DNA from: an uncultured Armatimonadota bacterium
GTDB lineage: Bacteria > Armatimonadota > Fimbriimonadia > Fimbriimonadales > Fimbriimonadaceae
Direction of reading: 5' to 3'
Assembly: GCA_903833215.1 (NCBI GenBank)
Contig: CAILEM010000124.1
Coordinates: 1 to 64,000 of the forward strand
DNA length: 64,000 bases
This document shows positions 22,923 to 33,020 of the stretch, in pieces (positions within the stretch are counted from its first letter, which is position 1; the number at the start of each line of letters is the position of its first letter). The translations under genes were made by a program, and so were the position numbers. Below the pieces are notes generated by a model. That model saw only the letters and a list, made by a program, of their open reading frames with translations, did no database searches and was not told the origin of the DNA.

Positions 22923-25900
22923 TTAGCTTGCGAGGTTTTGAACCGCACAGCGGGGGCCAAGAACTTCTTCACCTATCGTGGCGAGATGCTTGTGATGCGT
23001 AAATAGCAGCACCTGCGTTCTATCGGCGAGACGGCCGAGCTCCTCCATTACGCGACGTGAGCGTCGGTCGTCGAAATCCAGGAGGATGTCGTCGGCAATA
23101 AATGGCAACCCTTCGCGACGGTCAACGTGGTGATAGACGCAGGCCAAACGTAGGGCAAGGTAGAGGCCAATTCGCGTCGCTGAGCTGAGTGCCTCAACTT
23201 TAAGCCGCTCTTCGGCACCGGTGTGCTTCGAAATCCTAACCGCCACCAATACCGGTTGGTCTTTGTCGTCGACTTCGGCTGTCAGTTCCGAAAACGAACC
23301 GTCGGTCAGCACCGAGAATATCTCGCCTGCTTTCGTAAGGATGGGGCCCTGGTTTGCGCGTCGAAATTCTTCGATTTGAGCCCGAATGAGGGACTCCGCC
23401 AGCATGTAAATCAGATAGGGTCGGACGGAGGAACGTACTTTCGCCAGAGCACTTTCTGCGAGGATCTGACTGTCGATTTGGGTCATCGTCGAGTCGAGAA
23501 TCTCCAGATCCTTGGAAGCGACACCAAAGTCCTTGTTGAGTTGCTCCAGCGTTTCCGTCAGGCACTCGTCATCAATTTTGAGTTGCTCAAGCTGAACGCG
23601 CGCGATATCGGCATCGATCCCTGCAACCTCGTCGATGAAGGCCTCGATGGGGGTGCCACTGGCCAAAGTGGCCAACTGATCTTTCAACTCATCAATTCTC
23701 TTTCCAAGTTCAAAGCTTTGGTTGAGGTTGTCAACCATCGCGGCGAGGGCGTCTACGGTTTCGGTCTCTGCCAGCCGGCAAAGCTCCTCGAGCTTGCTTT
23801 GTGTAGAGGTAGCGTTTGCGAGTGCACCGTCCAGCGTGCTCATTTGCTCCGACAATTGACTCCCCAAAGATTGAATGGTCGCATCTGCCTGAGTGGACTC
23901 GTTAAGGAGCTTAACCAGATTTTGGACCGCGTCAAGGGGCGTCAATCCTTGAAATTGTGGTGCGATCGCTTGCACAAGTTCGGTGACGGCATCGGAAAAT
24001 GCTTGGTAGTCGCGCTCCATCCCCTTAACCCGCTTTTCAGAAAAGTGGGCTGCCTCGAGCCGCTCACGTGCGCTGTCGATGGTATTGACAGCCTCGAATG
24101 CCTCAGTCGGAGTTGGGATACGAGAAAGTTGCAGGCATGAGATCTCCGATTTCCAATCGATGTCCCACTGGACAAGCCGGATTTGGGCTGCGTCGATTGC
24201 GGCAGAAATCTCTTCGAGTTGCTGCTTGTTTGCCCTGATTTGCTCAATGAGGGTCGTGCGTCGTCCTTTTGACTCATCCGCAGTTCGAATCAATGCGTCT
24301 GCTTCGGCTAGCGCTACTGCAAGTGGGAGGGCGGAGTCGATTGTTGGAAGCGAAGCAGCCAAAGCTTCTTTGGCCATCGCAATCTTGGTATTGAGTTCGT
24401 CAACTTCATCGTCGAGCTTTGACATCCTCAATATGTCTGTGCTCAATGCGTCAAATCGATCCCGCCATTCAAGCATCAAGGTTGGAGTTTCAACGTGAAC
24501 ATTGGTTTGTTCCCAGCGCTTAAGCCATTCGGTGTTGAGCGTCTTTCTTTCGACCGTCACTGCCTCGATTGCAGCCAACAATTCCCTGATGCTGAGGTCG
24601 AAATCTCGAATTCGGGATTCGATTGCGGTGAGAGATGCGACACGGTCCGCCTCTCTTCTTAACCGGTCCGAAACCGTGTCTGCCGAAGCGATCGATTCTT
24701 CGAATAAAGTTAGCGAAGCGGCGGGCACAGGCTGAATTGGAGTCGATTCAAAACTGCATTTGATCTCTCGCCACTGACCATCCCGCGTCACACGAATTTC
24801 GCTAAGCTCGGATTCTGTTGGCACGCTTCCGCCGAGCACGAACGCTCGCTTTTCCGATTCAGCAGTCTGACGATCTGAGTTCAGTCGACTTTCGCTCTGA
24901 CGTAATTGAGTCAATTGATCTTCAATCGCCCGAAATCTCTGTTCGAATTCTTTGATGACCGACTTCGAAGGGGCGACAGTCCGAACGAACTGTTCAAAAG
25001 TTTGCGCGCCAGCATCACACTGGGCTTTCAGTTGTTCACAAGCCGCACGCAGACTCTTATTCTCAGCCCTTTTTGATTCAAGTCGGGCTTCAATGTCACC
25101 AAGATTGCGGGCACCTGCGACTGCGGCGGCCAGCTTTTGCGATACTTGTATCTCTGCAATTCGTTCAAGCTCGCTTTCGGCACGGGTGAGACCCGTTAAC
25201 AGTCCTAAACGATTCGACTGGGCATTTCTCAGCTCTTCGTCAAGCCGCGCCTTCTCTTGCCCCAGTTGTTGAATGCGTTGTCTTGCGTGTCCCACTTGGA
25301 GATTCGCTACTTCGGGTTCTTCTCCGGGACGTACCGAAGCAAGCTTGGATCGTGCTTCCGCATATCCTTCGGTGACCTTTTTGGCTTCCGAAGGGATATC
25401 CGCGAGATGACTTCGCATTTGCTGAACTTGCATATTCAGCCCTTCAATTTGTTCGCGGCGCAGGAGAATATCGTTGTCCACACGGATGGCTTCAATGCGC
25501 TGCCTAATCAATTGACTCTGCAGAGTCGCATTCTCAACGATCCTTTGGGCTTCACTCAATTCCAGCTGAAGCGTGGAAAACTGAGATGGAAACCCCAAGC
25601 CAACGTTGGGCAATACTCCCAAGCCGCCTAAAGCCTCCTGGGCTCGGATAATGCTTCGAACGAGAGGCTGGGCATTCAGATAGCGATTCAACTGGAGTCG
25701 CGCAACGCGCACTTTATCGAGGTTCTGCTTAATCTCTGATGTCTTTGCTGTGAGGCTAGCCAACCGATTTTGAATCTCTTTGTACTCAGAAACGTCACCT
25801 CGGCGCGTAACCTTTCGCTGGGCGTCGACGGTCCTTAGGGCATCGTCGATGGCTGCCTTGGACTTTGGGGAGCCCGTGTACAAATTCGCCATTTGCTTGG

Positions 25901-26390
25901 CAAGGGCTGCCTGAATGGTGCGCAGGCTCAGGTCAGACCTCGCCTCAAACAGCAGCTTCCCAAGTTCTCCGCCCGCTTCTAGGATGTTTTTACTACCTTC
26001 ATTGAGGCGTTGATAACTCAGGCAGAACAGAGCCTCAAATCCTGACTGAGACACCCCGCACAGGAATGGCTCCAATGCCTCATCCAAGACCACGCCTGAC
26101 TCATTGGACAACGTGTTCTTCTTGCCTTTTCGACGAATAAAAGCTGCGCGCGTACCATCAGCAAGTTCCAACTGAGCACCGATGCGCAACTGCTCGTAGT
26201 TGTGGACGTGGTCATCCGAAGTTCGATCTGCTATGCCGAAAAAGAAACCTTCGACGGCTCGAAGTGCTGAGCTTTTGCCTGCTTCGTTTTCCCCGAAGAC
26301 AACATTGACAGTGCCTTGTTCGATAGAAAGGTCGATATTCCGACCACTGAAGGGTCCGTATGCCCTAAGCTCCAGTGTTCGAATTCTCAT
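22923..26390 (-). CDS. YhaN/SbcC-like AAA ATPase with coiled coils
   Basis: 1155 residues. The N-terminal ABC half carries the Walker A GENEAGKS at 33-40 after MRIRTLELRAYGPFSG. Long coiled-coil regions fill the middle (about 180-950), and the C-terminal half holds the signature and Walker B (GLPFIADDILLDFDDRRS) followed by the His loop (LLFTHHKHL). This is the Rad50/SbcC architecture. Details fit the YhaN (AAA_27) subgroup. The ATGA overlap at its start with the metallophosphoesterase gene makes an obligate pair that processes DNA ends or hairpins. The coiled-coil assignment is by eye. Confidence 0.9.
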   Translation of the reverse strand: MRIRTLELRAYGPFSGRNIDLSIEQGTVNVVFGENEAGKSSALRAVEGFFFGIADRTSDDHVHNYEQLRIGAQLELADGTRAAFIRRKGKKNTLSNESGVVLDEALEPFLCGVSQSGFEALFCLSYQRLNEGSKNILEAGGELGKLLFEARSDLSLRTIQAALAKQMANLYTGSPKSKAAIDDALRTVDAQRKVTRRGDVSEYKEIQNRLASLTAKTSEIKQNLDKVRVARLQLNRYLNAQPLVRSIIRAQEALGGLGVLPNVGLGFPSQFSTLQLELSEAQRIVENATLQSQLIRQRIEAIRVDNDILLRREQIEGLNMQVQQMRSHLADIPSEAKKVTEGYAEARSKLASVRPGEEPEVANLQVGHARQRIQQLGQEKARLDEELRNAQSNRLGLLTGLTRAESELERIAEIQVSQKLAAAVAGARNLGDIEARLESKRAENKSLRAACEQLKAQCDAGAQTFEQFVRTVAPSKSVIKEFEQRFRAIEDQLTQLRQSESRLNSDRQTAESEKRAFVLGGSVPTESELSEIRVTRDGQWREIKCSFESTPIQPVPAASLTLFEESIASADTVSDRLRREADRVASLTAIESRIRDFDLSIRELLAAIEAVTVERKTLNTEWLKRWEQTNVHVETPTLMLEWRDRFDALSTDILRMSKLDDEVDELNTKIAMAKEALAASLPTIDSALPLAVALAEADALIRTADESKGRRTTLIEQIRANKQQLEEISAAIDAAQIRLVQWDIDWKSEISCLQLSRIPTPTEAFEAVNTIDSARERLEAAHFSEKRVKGMERDYQAFSDAVTELVQAIAPQFQGLTPLDAVQNLVKLLNESTQADATIQSLGSQLSEQMSTLDGALANATSTQSKLEELCRLAETETVDALAAMVDNLNQSFELGKRIDELKDQLATLASGTPIEAFIDEVAGIDADIARVQLEQLKIDDECLTETLEQLNKDFGVASKDLEILDSTMTQIDSQILAESALAKVRSSVRPYLIYMLAESLIRAQIEEFRRANQGPILTKAGEIFSVLTDGSFSELTAEVDDKDQPVLVAVRISKHTGAEERLKVEALSSATRIGLYLALRLACVYHHVDRREGLPFIADDILLDFDDRRSRRVMEELGRLADRTQVLLFTHHKHLATIGEEVLGPRCAVQNLAS

Positions 26391-27649
26391 TTTGAATCTC
26401 CCACTGACAGCGAAAGGATCGCCTCTTCCACCTCAGGAAGCAGGCTCGCCAATAGGTCTGGGGCATCAAGTTCTAGGTCGTTGACGACGTCCGGTGATGT
26501 CAGTCGAATACGGTCTCGGAGTGCCGCGAGCTTGGCTTGTGGTTCGGCGAGTTGCTCTTCCGAAGCGTTCCGAATGAATTCCAGCAAGTCTCCAAGTGAG
26601 CCCTGACCGCTTACGATTTCGCCAAGAGCATTTGCTTGAGTTTGAACGCGGATTTCCTCAATCCAAACTTCTTGTATCGCTCCTTGAACGTCCGTCCGCA
26701 CAGATTGCTCAAAGGATTCTATGTCCTTGCGAATCGCCAGGCTGGCATCGGTCCTCCCCGATACGATGATCCTGACTGCGAGCAATCGGCCTTCACACAA
26801 ATCGACTGCGATTCGGATTTGACCTCCAATTCGGTTGATGACTTCCTGGACCGATTGCGCGCCACTGACATCGACATCCACGATCTTCCAGCGAATGGTG
26901 TCAAGAGGCTGGTGAGTGAACGACTCGATTCGTCCATGTTTGACTTCGACTAGCGTTACGCCCTTTCCTTCAATTGCATGTTCGCGAACATGTCTGCCTT
27001 GAATGTTGCCTGGGAAGATGACGGGAGGGTCCGCGCATAATACTTCCCGCTGATGCACGTGACCGAGAGCCCAATAATCGTATCCTCTGCGCACCAAGTC
27101 GTTAACATTGCACGGCGCATACGCTTCGTGAAGCGACGAGGTGCCCGATGCGCTTGTGTGCAATAGGCCGATATTCAGGTAGCCGGGCACCGGATCTGGA
27201 TAGTTTGAGGAGAGGTCTTCTAGTACAGCACGTTGGGCAAAGCTCTGACCGTGAATCGCAACTCCGTGGGTGTCGAGAAGAACCGTTTCAGGACGCTTGT
27301 GGTCGAAGGTATGTGTGCCAGGGGCGATGATTTCTCGCGAGACTTGGCTAGCGGCGTCGTGATTGCCTTTGATGAGAAAGACCGGGATATCCTCGCGTTT
27401 CAAACGAGCCATCTGGTCGGCAAAGAAGCGCCCGGTGCCGAGAGACTTCCAGTCCCCGTCATAAACATCACCCGCGATGAGGAGAAAGGCCACCTTTTCC
27501 TCGATGCACAAATCCACGAGGTTTCTGAGGGCGATACGAGTAGCGTCGCGGAGAACCTCGATTGGCGCGTCGGGGTAGCTCTCCAACCCTAGCATTGGGC
27601 TGTCGAGGTGAAGATCAGCGGCGTGAATGAATCTGAAGTCTTGAATCAC
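26387..27649 (-). CDS. YhaO/SbcD-like DNA exonuclease (metallophosphoesterase)
   Basis: 420 residues from the GTG at 27649 (VIQDFRFIHAADLHLDS). The open frame to 27754 would overlap the upstream hydrolase by 70 bp and adds an unrelated leader. Calcineurin-type motifs are HAADLHLD, IAGDVYDGD, IKGNHDAA, and LGHVHQREVL. As in SbcD/Mre11, the subunit supplies the nuclease active site to the ATPase encoded next, and its ATGA overlap with that gene is 4 bp. The function of YhaO is less studied than that of SbcD. DNA repair or recombination is inferred from the family. Confidence 0.9.
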   Translation of the reverse strand: MIQDFRFIHAADLHLDSPMLGLESYPDAPIEVLRDATRIALRNLVDLCIEEKVAFLLIAGDVYDGDWKSLGTGRFFADQMARLKREDIPVFLIKGNHDAASQVSREIIAPGTHTFDHKRPETVLLDTHGVAIHGQSFAQRAVLEDLSSNYPDPVPGYLNIGLLHTSASGTSSLHEAYAPCNVNDLVRRGYDYWALGHVHQREVLCADPPVIFPGNIQGRHVREHAIEGKGVTLVEVKHGRIESFTHQPLDTIRWKIVDVDVSGAQSVQEVINRIGGQIRIAVDLCEGRLLAVRIIVSGRTDASLAIRKDIESFEQSVRTDVQGAIQEVWIEEIRVQTQANALGEIVSGQGSLGDLLEFIRNASEEQLAEPQAKLAALRDRIRLTSPDVVNDLELDAPDLLASLLPEVEEAILSLSVGDSK

Positions 27650-27683
27650 AGAGGTCTCAGGGGAGTAGATATCGAAATATACA

Positions 27684-29168
27684 TTAGTTGCCGCGGTAAT
27701 ACACGGCGAGGATGGCTTGCATCGGTGGCGATGGCGTCTTTTGGTTTGCCGCATTGGAGATGGCTACCGCGGCAAGGTTTTTGTCTGGCCAAATCGCCAT
27801 TTCAGCCCAGAACGTTCCATCGGATCCGTTGTGGCCGTGAAGGGACGTCTTTGTCGTCGTGGTGTCGACAACCCAACCACACGCATACTTGTACGCGCCT
27901 TCGCGGTGGTCCGCTGGGTCATGGAGGATGTTGAAGTTCTTCTGACTCATCAGTGCCGCCTTTCCCTTCAAACCTGCCAAGTGGTACCTAGCGAATTTTA
28001 GGAGATCTTCCAGCGACATACTCACCCCCGCCCCAGCAGGTTCTTGAATCGCATTCAATTTCGGCTCGTTGATGACATGGGGAGTAAGCCCTTTCGCACC
28101 CATAAGGTGACCGTTAAGTTGTCCCATGCCTCCAGGGTTTCCGGGGGTTCCTGGGACACCCATTTTCGCGGTTTTCATCCCTAAAGGTTCGAAAACTAAC
28201 TCCTTCATGAGCCGTTCGTAAGGTTTTCCCGCTTTGACTTCTGCAATGTGGGCAGCAATGGTGTATCCCGCATTCGAATAAGCCATGTCTTTGCCGGGCT
28301 TGCCAACCGGTTCTCGTTCAAGCGTGAATTGGGTGTAGTGGTCTCGGACGGCGACGAGTCCTGTTGCGTTGCCAGACGCTTGGTCCAAGAACGCAGGGTC
28401 TACGTACTTATCTTGCTGGACCCCGGCACGATGTTGAAGAAGTTGAAGCAGCGTGACGGATTCATACTCCTTGCGCATCGGCATTTTAGGAAAAGCATCT
28501 CGTAAATGGGTGTCCCACCGAAGGACTCCTTTATCAACCAACCGGGCGATCATCGTTGCGGTCATCGACTTTGTGATCGAACCGATGAGCCATCGATCCG
28601 TTGGTTGGACTGGATCCGTTTTGTGGATTTCACGCACTCCAACGACCTCGACATGGGTTGCCGGGCCGGCTGAGTAGGCAATGCCGAGCGCAGGAACGCC
28701 CGTATCCGACTTGATCGAAGTCAAAAGCTCCTTAAGGCTCTTCCAACCCGTGTAGTTTTTTGGAGGCGATGCGGTTTGGCTTCCTGGGCCACCCATCCGG
28801 ATCGAATCCACCTTATGTGCCTTTGATGGGCTAAGGGTCATTTTCATCTCCCAATTCTCACCCCGACTGCTGCGGATTTCGACGACGATGGAATTGGCCG
28901 ACTCTTGTACTGTTTTGCCTATGGAAAACGGGGGGCCGAGGTCGGCAAGAGTGAATAGCCTTGCTGCCTGCTGGGAGACGGTTCTTCCCTTAAATGCGAG
29001 TGGGTTGAAATCCGTTTTAACGAAAGCTTCGACGTTGCTCAGCTGGTGCGAGTTGATGGCTTCAATGAATCTTGTGAGCCTTTGTTTTGGCAAGGTTTGA
29101 GGCTTACTCTGAGAGGAGCTAGAAGCCACAGCCGCCAACGCGACAAGCAGAACAACTGAAAATCGCAT
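27684..29168 (-). CDS. Serine hydrolase (class C beta-lactamase/DD-peptidase fold)
   Basis: 494 residues, secreted (MRFSVVLLVALAAVASSSS). An N-terminal domain (about 25-125) has the look of an NTF2-like DUF3887 domain. The catalytic domain has S197-I-T-K200, Y297-S-N299 and the HGHNG motif (LHGHNGSDG) near residue 455. These enzymes act as esterases, D-stereospecific peptidases or penicillin-binding proteins, and only a minority are true beta-lactamases, so the substrate is unknown. It precedes the YhaO/YhaN genes, 34 bp from the GTG start of YhaO. A second, separate member lies at 50993. Confidence 0.88.
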   Translation of the reverse strand: MRFSVVLLVALAAVASSSSQSKPQTLPKQRLTRFIEAINSHQLSNVEAFVKTDFNPLAFKGRTVSQQAARLFTLADLGPPFSIGKTVQESANSIVVEIRSSRGENWEMKMTLSPSKAHKVDSIRMGGPGSQTASPPKNYTGWKSLKELLTSIKSDTGVPALGIAYSAGPATHVEVVGVREIHKTDPVQPTDRWLIGSITKSMTATMIARLVDKGVLRWDTHLRDAFPKMPMRKEYESVTLLQLLQHRAGVQQDKYVDPAFLDQASGNATGLVAVRDHYTQFTLEREPVGKPGKDMAYSNAGYTIAAHIAEVKAGKPYERLMKELVFEPLGMKTAKMGVPGTPGNPGGMGQLNGHLMGAKGLTPHVINEPKLNAIQEPAGAGVSMSLEDLLKFARYHLAGLKGKAALMSQKNFNILHDPADHREGAYKYACGWVVDTTTTKTSLHGHNGSDGTFWAEMAIWPDKNLAAVAISNAANQKTPSPPMQAILAVYYRGN

Positions 29169-29236
29169 ACCAATGATTGTGGGGCATCAAGGCACCAAAG
29201 AGACAAGTGGTTGTGCCATCGTAGAAAGGATCAACT

Positions 29237-30214
29237 ATGGAATACATAAGGCTCGGACGTACTGGATTGAAGGTCTCACGAATCTGTTTGGGATGCATGA
29301 CCTATGGAATCCCTGAGCGGGGCAACCACGCCTGGACACTTCCTGAGGACCAGAGCCGGCCGTTTATTCAGCGAGCGTTGGAGCTTGGAATCAACTTCTT
29401 CGACACCGCCAACGTGTATTCCGATGGAACCAGCGAGGAGATTCTCGGCAGAGCCATCAAAGATTTCGCGCAACGAGAAGAGGTCGTCATCGCGACCAAG
29501 CTTCACGGCCGGATGAGACCAGGACCAAACGGTGCGGGGTTATCACGAAAAGCAGTCATGGCAGAAATCGATGCAAGCCTCACGCGGCTTGGAATGGATT
29601 ACGTCGACCTCTATCAAATTCACCGATGGGATTATGAGACTCCCATCGAGGAGACACTTGAGGCGCTCCACGACGTGGTGAAGGCAGGAAAGGCCCGGTA
29701 CATCGGGGCATCATCCATGTTCGCGTGGCAATTCTCCAAGGCGTTGTACACCTCAGAAACGCACGGATGGGTCCGATTCGAGACGATGCAGAACCATTAC
29801 AACCTCGTCTATCGGGAGGAGGAGCGCGAAATGTTGCGGCTCTGCGAGGACCAGTCGGTCGGTGTCATACCTTGGAGCCCACTCGCCAGAGGCAAGCTGA
29901 CGCGTGACTGGGATGAGACGACCAGCCGCAGTGAGACAGATTTCTTCGGCAAGTCTCTTTACGGTGCGGTCGAATCGGACCGACAAGTGGTGGAGAAGGT
30001 TAAAGAGATTGCGGAGACTCGAGGAATCCCCCGTGCTCAGGTGGCTCTCGCCTGGATGCTTGGCAAATCCGTCGTGACCGCCCCAATCATCGGTGCGTCG
30101 AAGATGAGCCATCTCGATGATGCCATCGCCGCATTGTCGGTGAAGTTGACGTCGGAAGAGGTCGCAGGGCTGGAAGCGCCGTACATCCCACATCCTGTTC
30201 TTGGGTTTTCTTAG
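29237..30214 (+). CDS. Aldo/keto reductase
   Basis: 325 residues. NADPH-dependent reduction of carbonyls in the (beta/alpha)8 fold. The catalytic tetrad is visible: D56 and Y61 (FDTANVYSDG), K88 (VVIATKLHG) and H129 (LYQIHRWD). The C-terminal cofactor region has PIIGASKMSHLDDAI. It is closest in look to the AKR subgroup of YajO and voltage-gated channel beta-like enzymes (LGRTGLKVSRICLGCMTYG). An SD-like aaagga sits 6 nt before the ATG. Substrate unknown. Confidence 0.93.
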   Translation: MEYIRLGRTGLKVSRICLGCMTYGIPERGNHAWTLPEDQSRPFIQRALELGINFFDTANVYSDGTSEEILGRAIKDFAQREEVVIATKLHGRMRPGPNGAGLSRKAVMAEIDASLTRLGMDYVDLYQIHRWDYETPIEETLEALHDVVKAGKARYIGASSMFAWQFSKALYTSETHGWVRFETMQNHYNLVYREEEREMLRLCEDQSVGVIPWSPLARGKLTRDWDETTSRSETDFFGKSLYGAVESDRQVVEKVKEIAETRGIPRAQVALAWMLGKSVVTAPIIGASKMSHLDDAIAALSVKLTSEEVAGLEAPYIPHPVLGFS

Positions 30215-30260
30215 CCATAGATTCAAACTTTGAGATGCAGCCCAACCCAGAGGCAATTCG

Positions 30261-30266
30261 TATAAT
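30261..30266 (+). promoter_or_regulatory. -10 box TATAAT before the ABC exporter
   Basis: A perfect TATAAT lies 44 bp before the ATG at 30305. A TTGAGA at 30230-30235 is too far away (25 bp) to be its -35. Transcription would start near 30274. Confidence 0.5.
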
Positions 30267-30304
30267 GAGGCGACAAGCGGACCTTAACTTGCTTGTCGAA
30301 AAAT

Positions 30305-31075
30305 ATGATCTCAGTCAAGAATCTATCTAAGAACTTTGGCAGTCAATGGGCTGTGAGTGACCTTTCGTTTGACGTGCCTGCCGGAGAGATTCTCGGCTTC
30401 CTGGGGCCGAACGGTGCCGGAAAGACAACTACGCTGAGGATGCTTACTGGCATGACGGCCCCGTCAGGCGGCACGGCAACGATCTGCGGATTTGATCTCC
30501 TGACTCAGTCACTTGAGGTGAAGCGCAAGATCGGTTTCGTACCGGATTCCGGAGCGGTTTTTGAGTCGCTCACGGGCTTGGAGCACCTGGAGATGGTTGC
30601 TGCTCTTTACGGAATCCCACGCGAATTGGCGATTCCAAGAATCGAGCAGTTCATCGCTTTTTTCGATCTCAGCATGGACACCCTCGCGAACAAGATGCTG
30701 GGTGCGTATTCCAAAGGTATGCGGCGCAAGGTCGTGATCACCGCCGCTTTGCTACACAACCCTCCAGTTGTATTCTTTGATGAGCCTCTCGAAGGACTGG
30801 ATGCCAACGCAGCAGTTGGCTTCAAAGCACTCATCCAATCATTGGCGAAGGAAGGGAAGGCGATTGTGTACAGTTCGCACATTCTCGATGTCGTTGAGCG
30901 GGTGTGCGATCGGGTCATCATTATCGACAAGGGCAAATCGCTGCTCGATGGCAAGCCCGACGAGCTCGTCGCATCCCATGGCTCTGGCACCCTGGAGCGG
31001 TTGTTCACCGACCTTACGGGTGGTCAAGCGCTTGAGAGGCGCGCGGAGACCTTCGCGAAAACATTCTTGCCATGA
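30305..31075 (+). CDS. ABC transporter ATP-binding protein
   Basis: 256 residues from the ATG at 30305; a TTG at 30293 would add four residues. It shows Walker A (GPNGAGKTTT), the signature variant YSKGMRRKV, Walker B (VVFFDEPLEGLD), and a switch His region (YSSHILDVVERVCDRV). The type is that of simple exporters (CcmA/ABC-2 group). Its stop overlaps the start of the permease gene by 4 bp. Cargo unknown. Confidence 0.92.
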   Translation: MISVKNLSKNFGSQWAVSDLSFDVPAGEILGFLGPNGAGKTTTLRMLTGMTAPSGGTATICGFDLLTQSLEVKRKIGFVPDSGAVFESLTGLEHLEMVAALYGIPRELAIPRIEQFIAFFDLSMDTLANKMLGAYSKGMRRKVVITAALLHNPPVVFFDEPLEGLDANAAVGFKALIQSLAKEGKAIVYSSHILDVVERVCDRVIIIDKGKSLLDGKPDELVASHGSGTLERLFTDLTGGQALERRAETFAKTFLP

Positions 31076-32736
31076 CTGCACCTTCTGGACCGCCGCCCAG
31101 TAGATACAAGGCACCGTCACCTGAGCAGACTTTGCGCAAGTTGTACTTGACGCTGTTCCTTCGTGGCCGCTCTTCTCGTGGACTGACGAAGGAAAATGCA
31201 CCTCGGTCTGTGATGTCCAAGCTCTGGACTTCGCTTGGGCTCTATGGGGTTTTTGGCTGCATGGCCCTTTTCTTCCAGGGCCAGCCCGTGATGGTTTTGG
31301 CCGTTGTCCTTCATGGGATGACCTTTCTGATGATCGGAATGTTTGTAGCGAGTTCTTCCGGCGAAGCGCTTTTCAATAAGGATGAGTCCGAGATCCTGAT
31401 GCACCGTCCGGTCACGTCTCAGATGCTTCTGAGGGCAAAAGCAGCGGTGCTCGTCGAAATTTCAGTCTATTTGGCCGCTGCGATGAATGCGGTTGGGTTA
31501 TGGGTTGGGATCAAAGCAAGTGACGGTGGATGGTTGTTTCCAATTGCACACACCGTTTCGACACTAGAGGAAGCTCTGTTTGCCACTGGACTCGTCGTTC
31601 TGATTTATCAGTTTTGTCTGAAATGGTTCGGCCGAGAGCGCCTTGAGGGCGTGATGACGAGCATGCAGGTCATTGTAATGGTGGCCTTTACCGTCGGAAG
31701 CCAAATCCTGCCAAGGGTAGTGCATTTCGGGCAAGGGCTTGGAAAGACGGACTTGAGTGCCTGGTGGATCAAGGTCATTCCTGCGACCTGGTTCGCGGCG
31801 CTCGACGACGCTGTTGCAGGCAGCCGAAGCAGCACCTCTTGGGTGCTAGCGATTGTTGGCTTGGCAGTGACAGGTCTGGTTCTTTGGGTCGCGTTCGGCA
31901 TGCTGGCTGAAGTCTATGAATCCGGTTGGCAGTCGCTGAATGAGTCAACGAAGCCCAAGCGAAACCAGAAATCGCAGTTCCGGCTTGTTCATAAGCTGAG
32001 CAGGTCGATTCCGCTCAAGTGGTTTCTTCGCGATCCCGTCTCGCAATCTTCGTTTCAGTTAGTGTCGGCATATCTGTTCCGAGATCGAGACACGAAGCTT
32101 CGTGTCTATCCTGGAATTTCACCAATGATGGTCATGCCGCTGATGCTCATCGTGATGTCACATGGAGGTGGTCATTCGGCTGAAACCTCGACTAAGCTCG
32201 ACGGATTTTCGGGCTTCACGCTTGCCCTTGCCGCTGTCTACCTTTGCGTCCTGCCGTTAACTGCGCTCAGCCTGTTGAAATACTCTCAGCACTGGCGCGC
32301 AGCCGACGTGTTCCGATCCGCACCGATCGCAGGTCCATCGCCGGTATTACAGGGAGCCCGAGTCGCGGTGATGACAATTCTCGGAATGCCGCTCGTGCTT
32401 GTTCTTTGCGCATATGTCGTATTCAGCGGACAACTTTCATTTCTGCCGCTGGTGCTTGCGGGATTGATTGCGATGCCCGTCTACGCCATGGTGCCAGGAG
32501 TTATGGACGATGCGACACCCTTGTCAAACCCCATCGAAGAATCGAAGAATGCTATGAACTTCCCGATAATGATGGTTTCGATGTTTGGCGCTTTTGCAGT
32601 CGCAGGGACCGCCACCTTGGCGTTTGCCAACGGCTTGATCGCTTATTTCCTTGCCCTTGAGACGCTGATCGCAATCGCCCTCTGCGTGGTCATGCAAAAG
32701 ATCATTGCCGGTCGAGGCTGGCGAGCCTACGACTAG
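31072..32736 (+). CDS. ABC transporter permease
   Basis: 554 residues, with about ten to twelve hydrophobic segments spread over the length after a soluble Pro-rich N-terminus. No solute-binding partner is present, so the pair with the preceding ATPase is likely an exporter. The start overlaps that gene (ATGA). Family resemblance is to large ABC-2-type exporter permeases, not to a named transporter. Several short membrane-spanning blocks and a long mid-protein cytoplasmic loop (around NESTKPKRNQKSQF) can be seen. Confidence 0.8.
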   Translation: MTAPSGPPPSRYKAPSPEQTLRKLYLTLFLRGRSSRGLTKENAPRSVMSKLWTSLGLYGVFGCMALFFQGQPVMVLAVVLHGMTFLMIGMFVASSSGEALFNKDESEILMHRPVTSQMLLRAKAAVLVEISVYLAAAMNAVGLWVGIKASDGGWLFPIAHTVSTLEEALFATGLVVLIYQFCLKWFGRERLEGVMTSMQVIVMVAFTVGSQILPRVVHFGQGLGKTDLSAWWIKVIPATWFAALDDAVAGSRSSTSWVLAIVGLAVTGLVLWVAFGMLAEVYESGWQSLNESTKPKRNQKSQFRLVHKLSRSIPLKWFLRDPVSQSSFQLVSAYLFRDRDTKLRVYPGISPMMVMPLMLIVMSHGGGHSAETSTKLDGFSGFTLALAAVYLCVLPLTALSLLKYSQHWRAADVFRSAPIAGPSPVLQGARVAVMTILGMPLVLVLCAYVVFSGQLSFLPLVLAGLIAMPVYAMVPGVMDDATPLSNPIEESKNAMNFPIMMVSMFGAFAVAGTATLAFANGLIAYFLALETLIAIALCVVMQKIIAGRGWRAYD

Positions 32737-32779
32737 CCCCTTCAGTTGGACCGCAATAGACTTTTAGCTTTGAACCTGG

Positions 32780-32863
32780 TCGGTGGGAGATACCACCGAC
32801 GGCATGGATCGCACTCACAATGCTTAGGTGTTGGTGGTGTCACTCCACCAGGCTTTCAGCCTG
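32780..32863. repeat. Intergenic cluster of three small hairpins
   Basis: Three stems lie close together: cggtgg/ccaccg at 32781-32798, tggtgg/ccacca at 32832-32850, and caggct/agcctg at 32849-32863. They occupy a 284-bp gap with no gene. Tandem hairpins of this kind resemble short intergenic repeat elements. The array could also act as a transcription terminator for the exporter operon. No copies are seen elsewhere in the window. Confidence 0.45.
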
Positions 32864-33020
32864 GGCTGGTATAGGGCCGCACCTCCAGTGCTACTGAACG
32901 GATCAATAAGTAGTTGAGATAATCATCGTTCTGATCACCCCCAAGGCATCCTGTAGCGAAAGGCCAAGCCGCTTTATAGCGTGAGACGTCAACATTGACC
33001 GATCTGATGTCAACCGCGAA

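Noticed and set aside
22920-22925. Frameshift or fusion between the cytochrome and ATPase genes
   Set aside because: The two stops simply abut on opposite strands; both proteins end at sensible positions.
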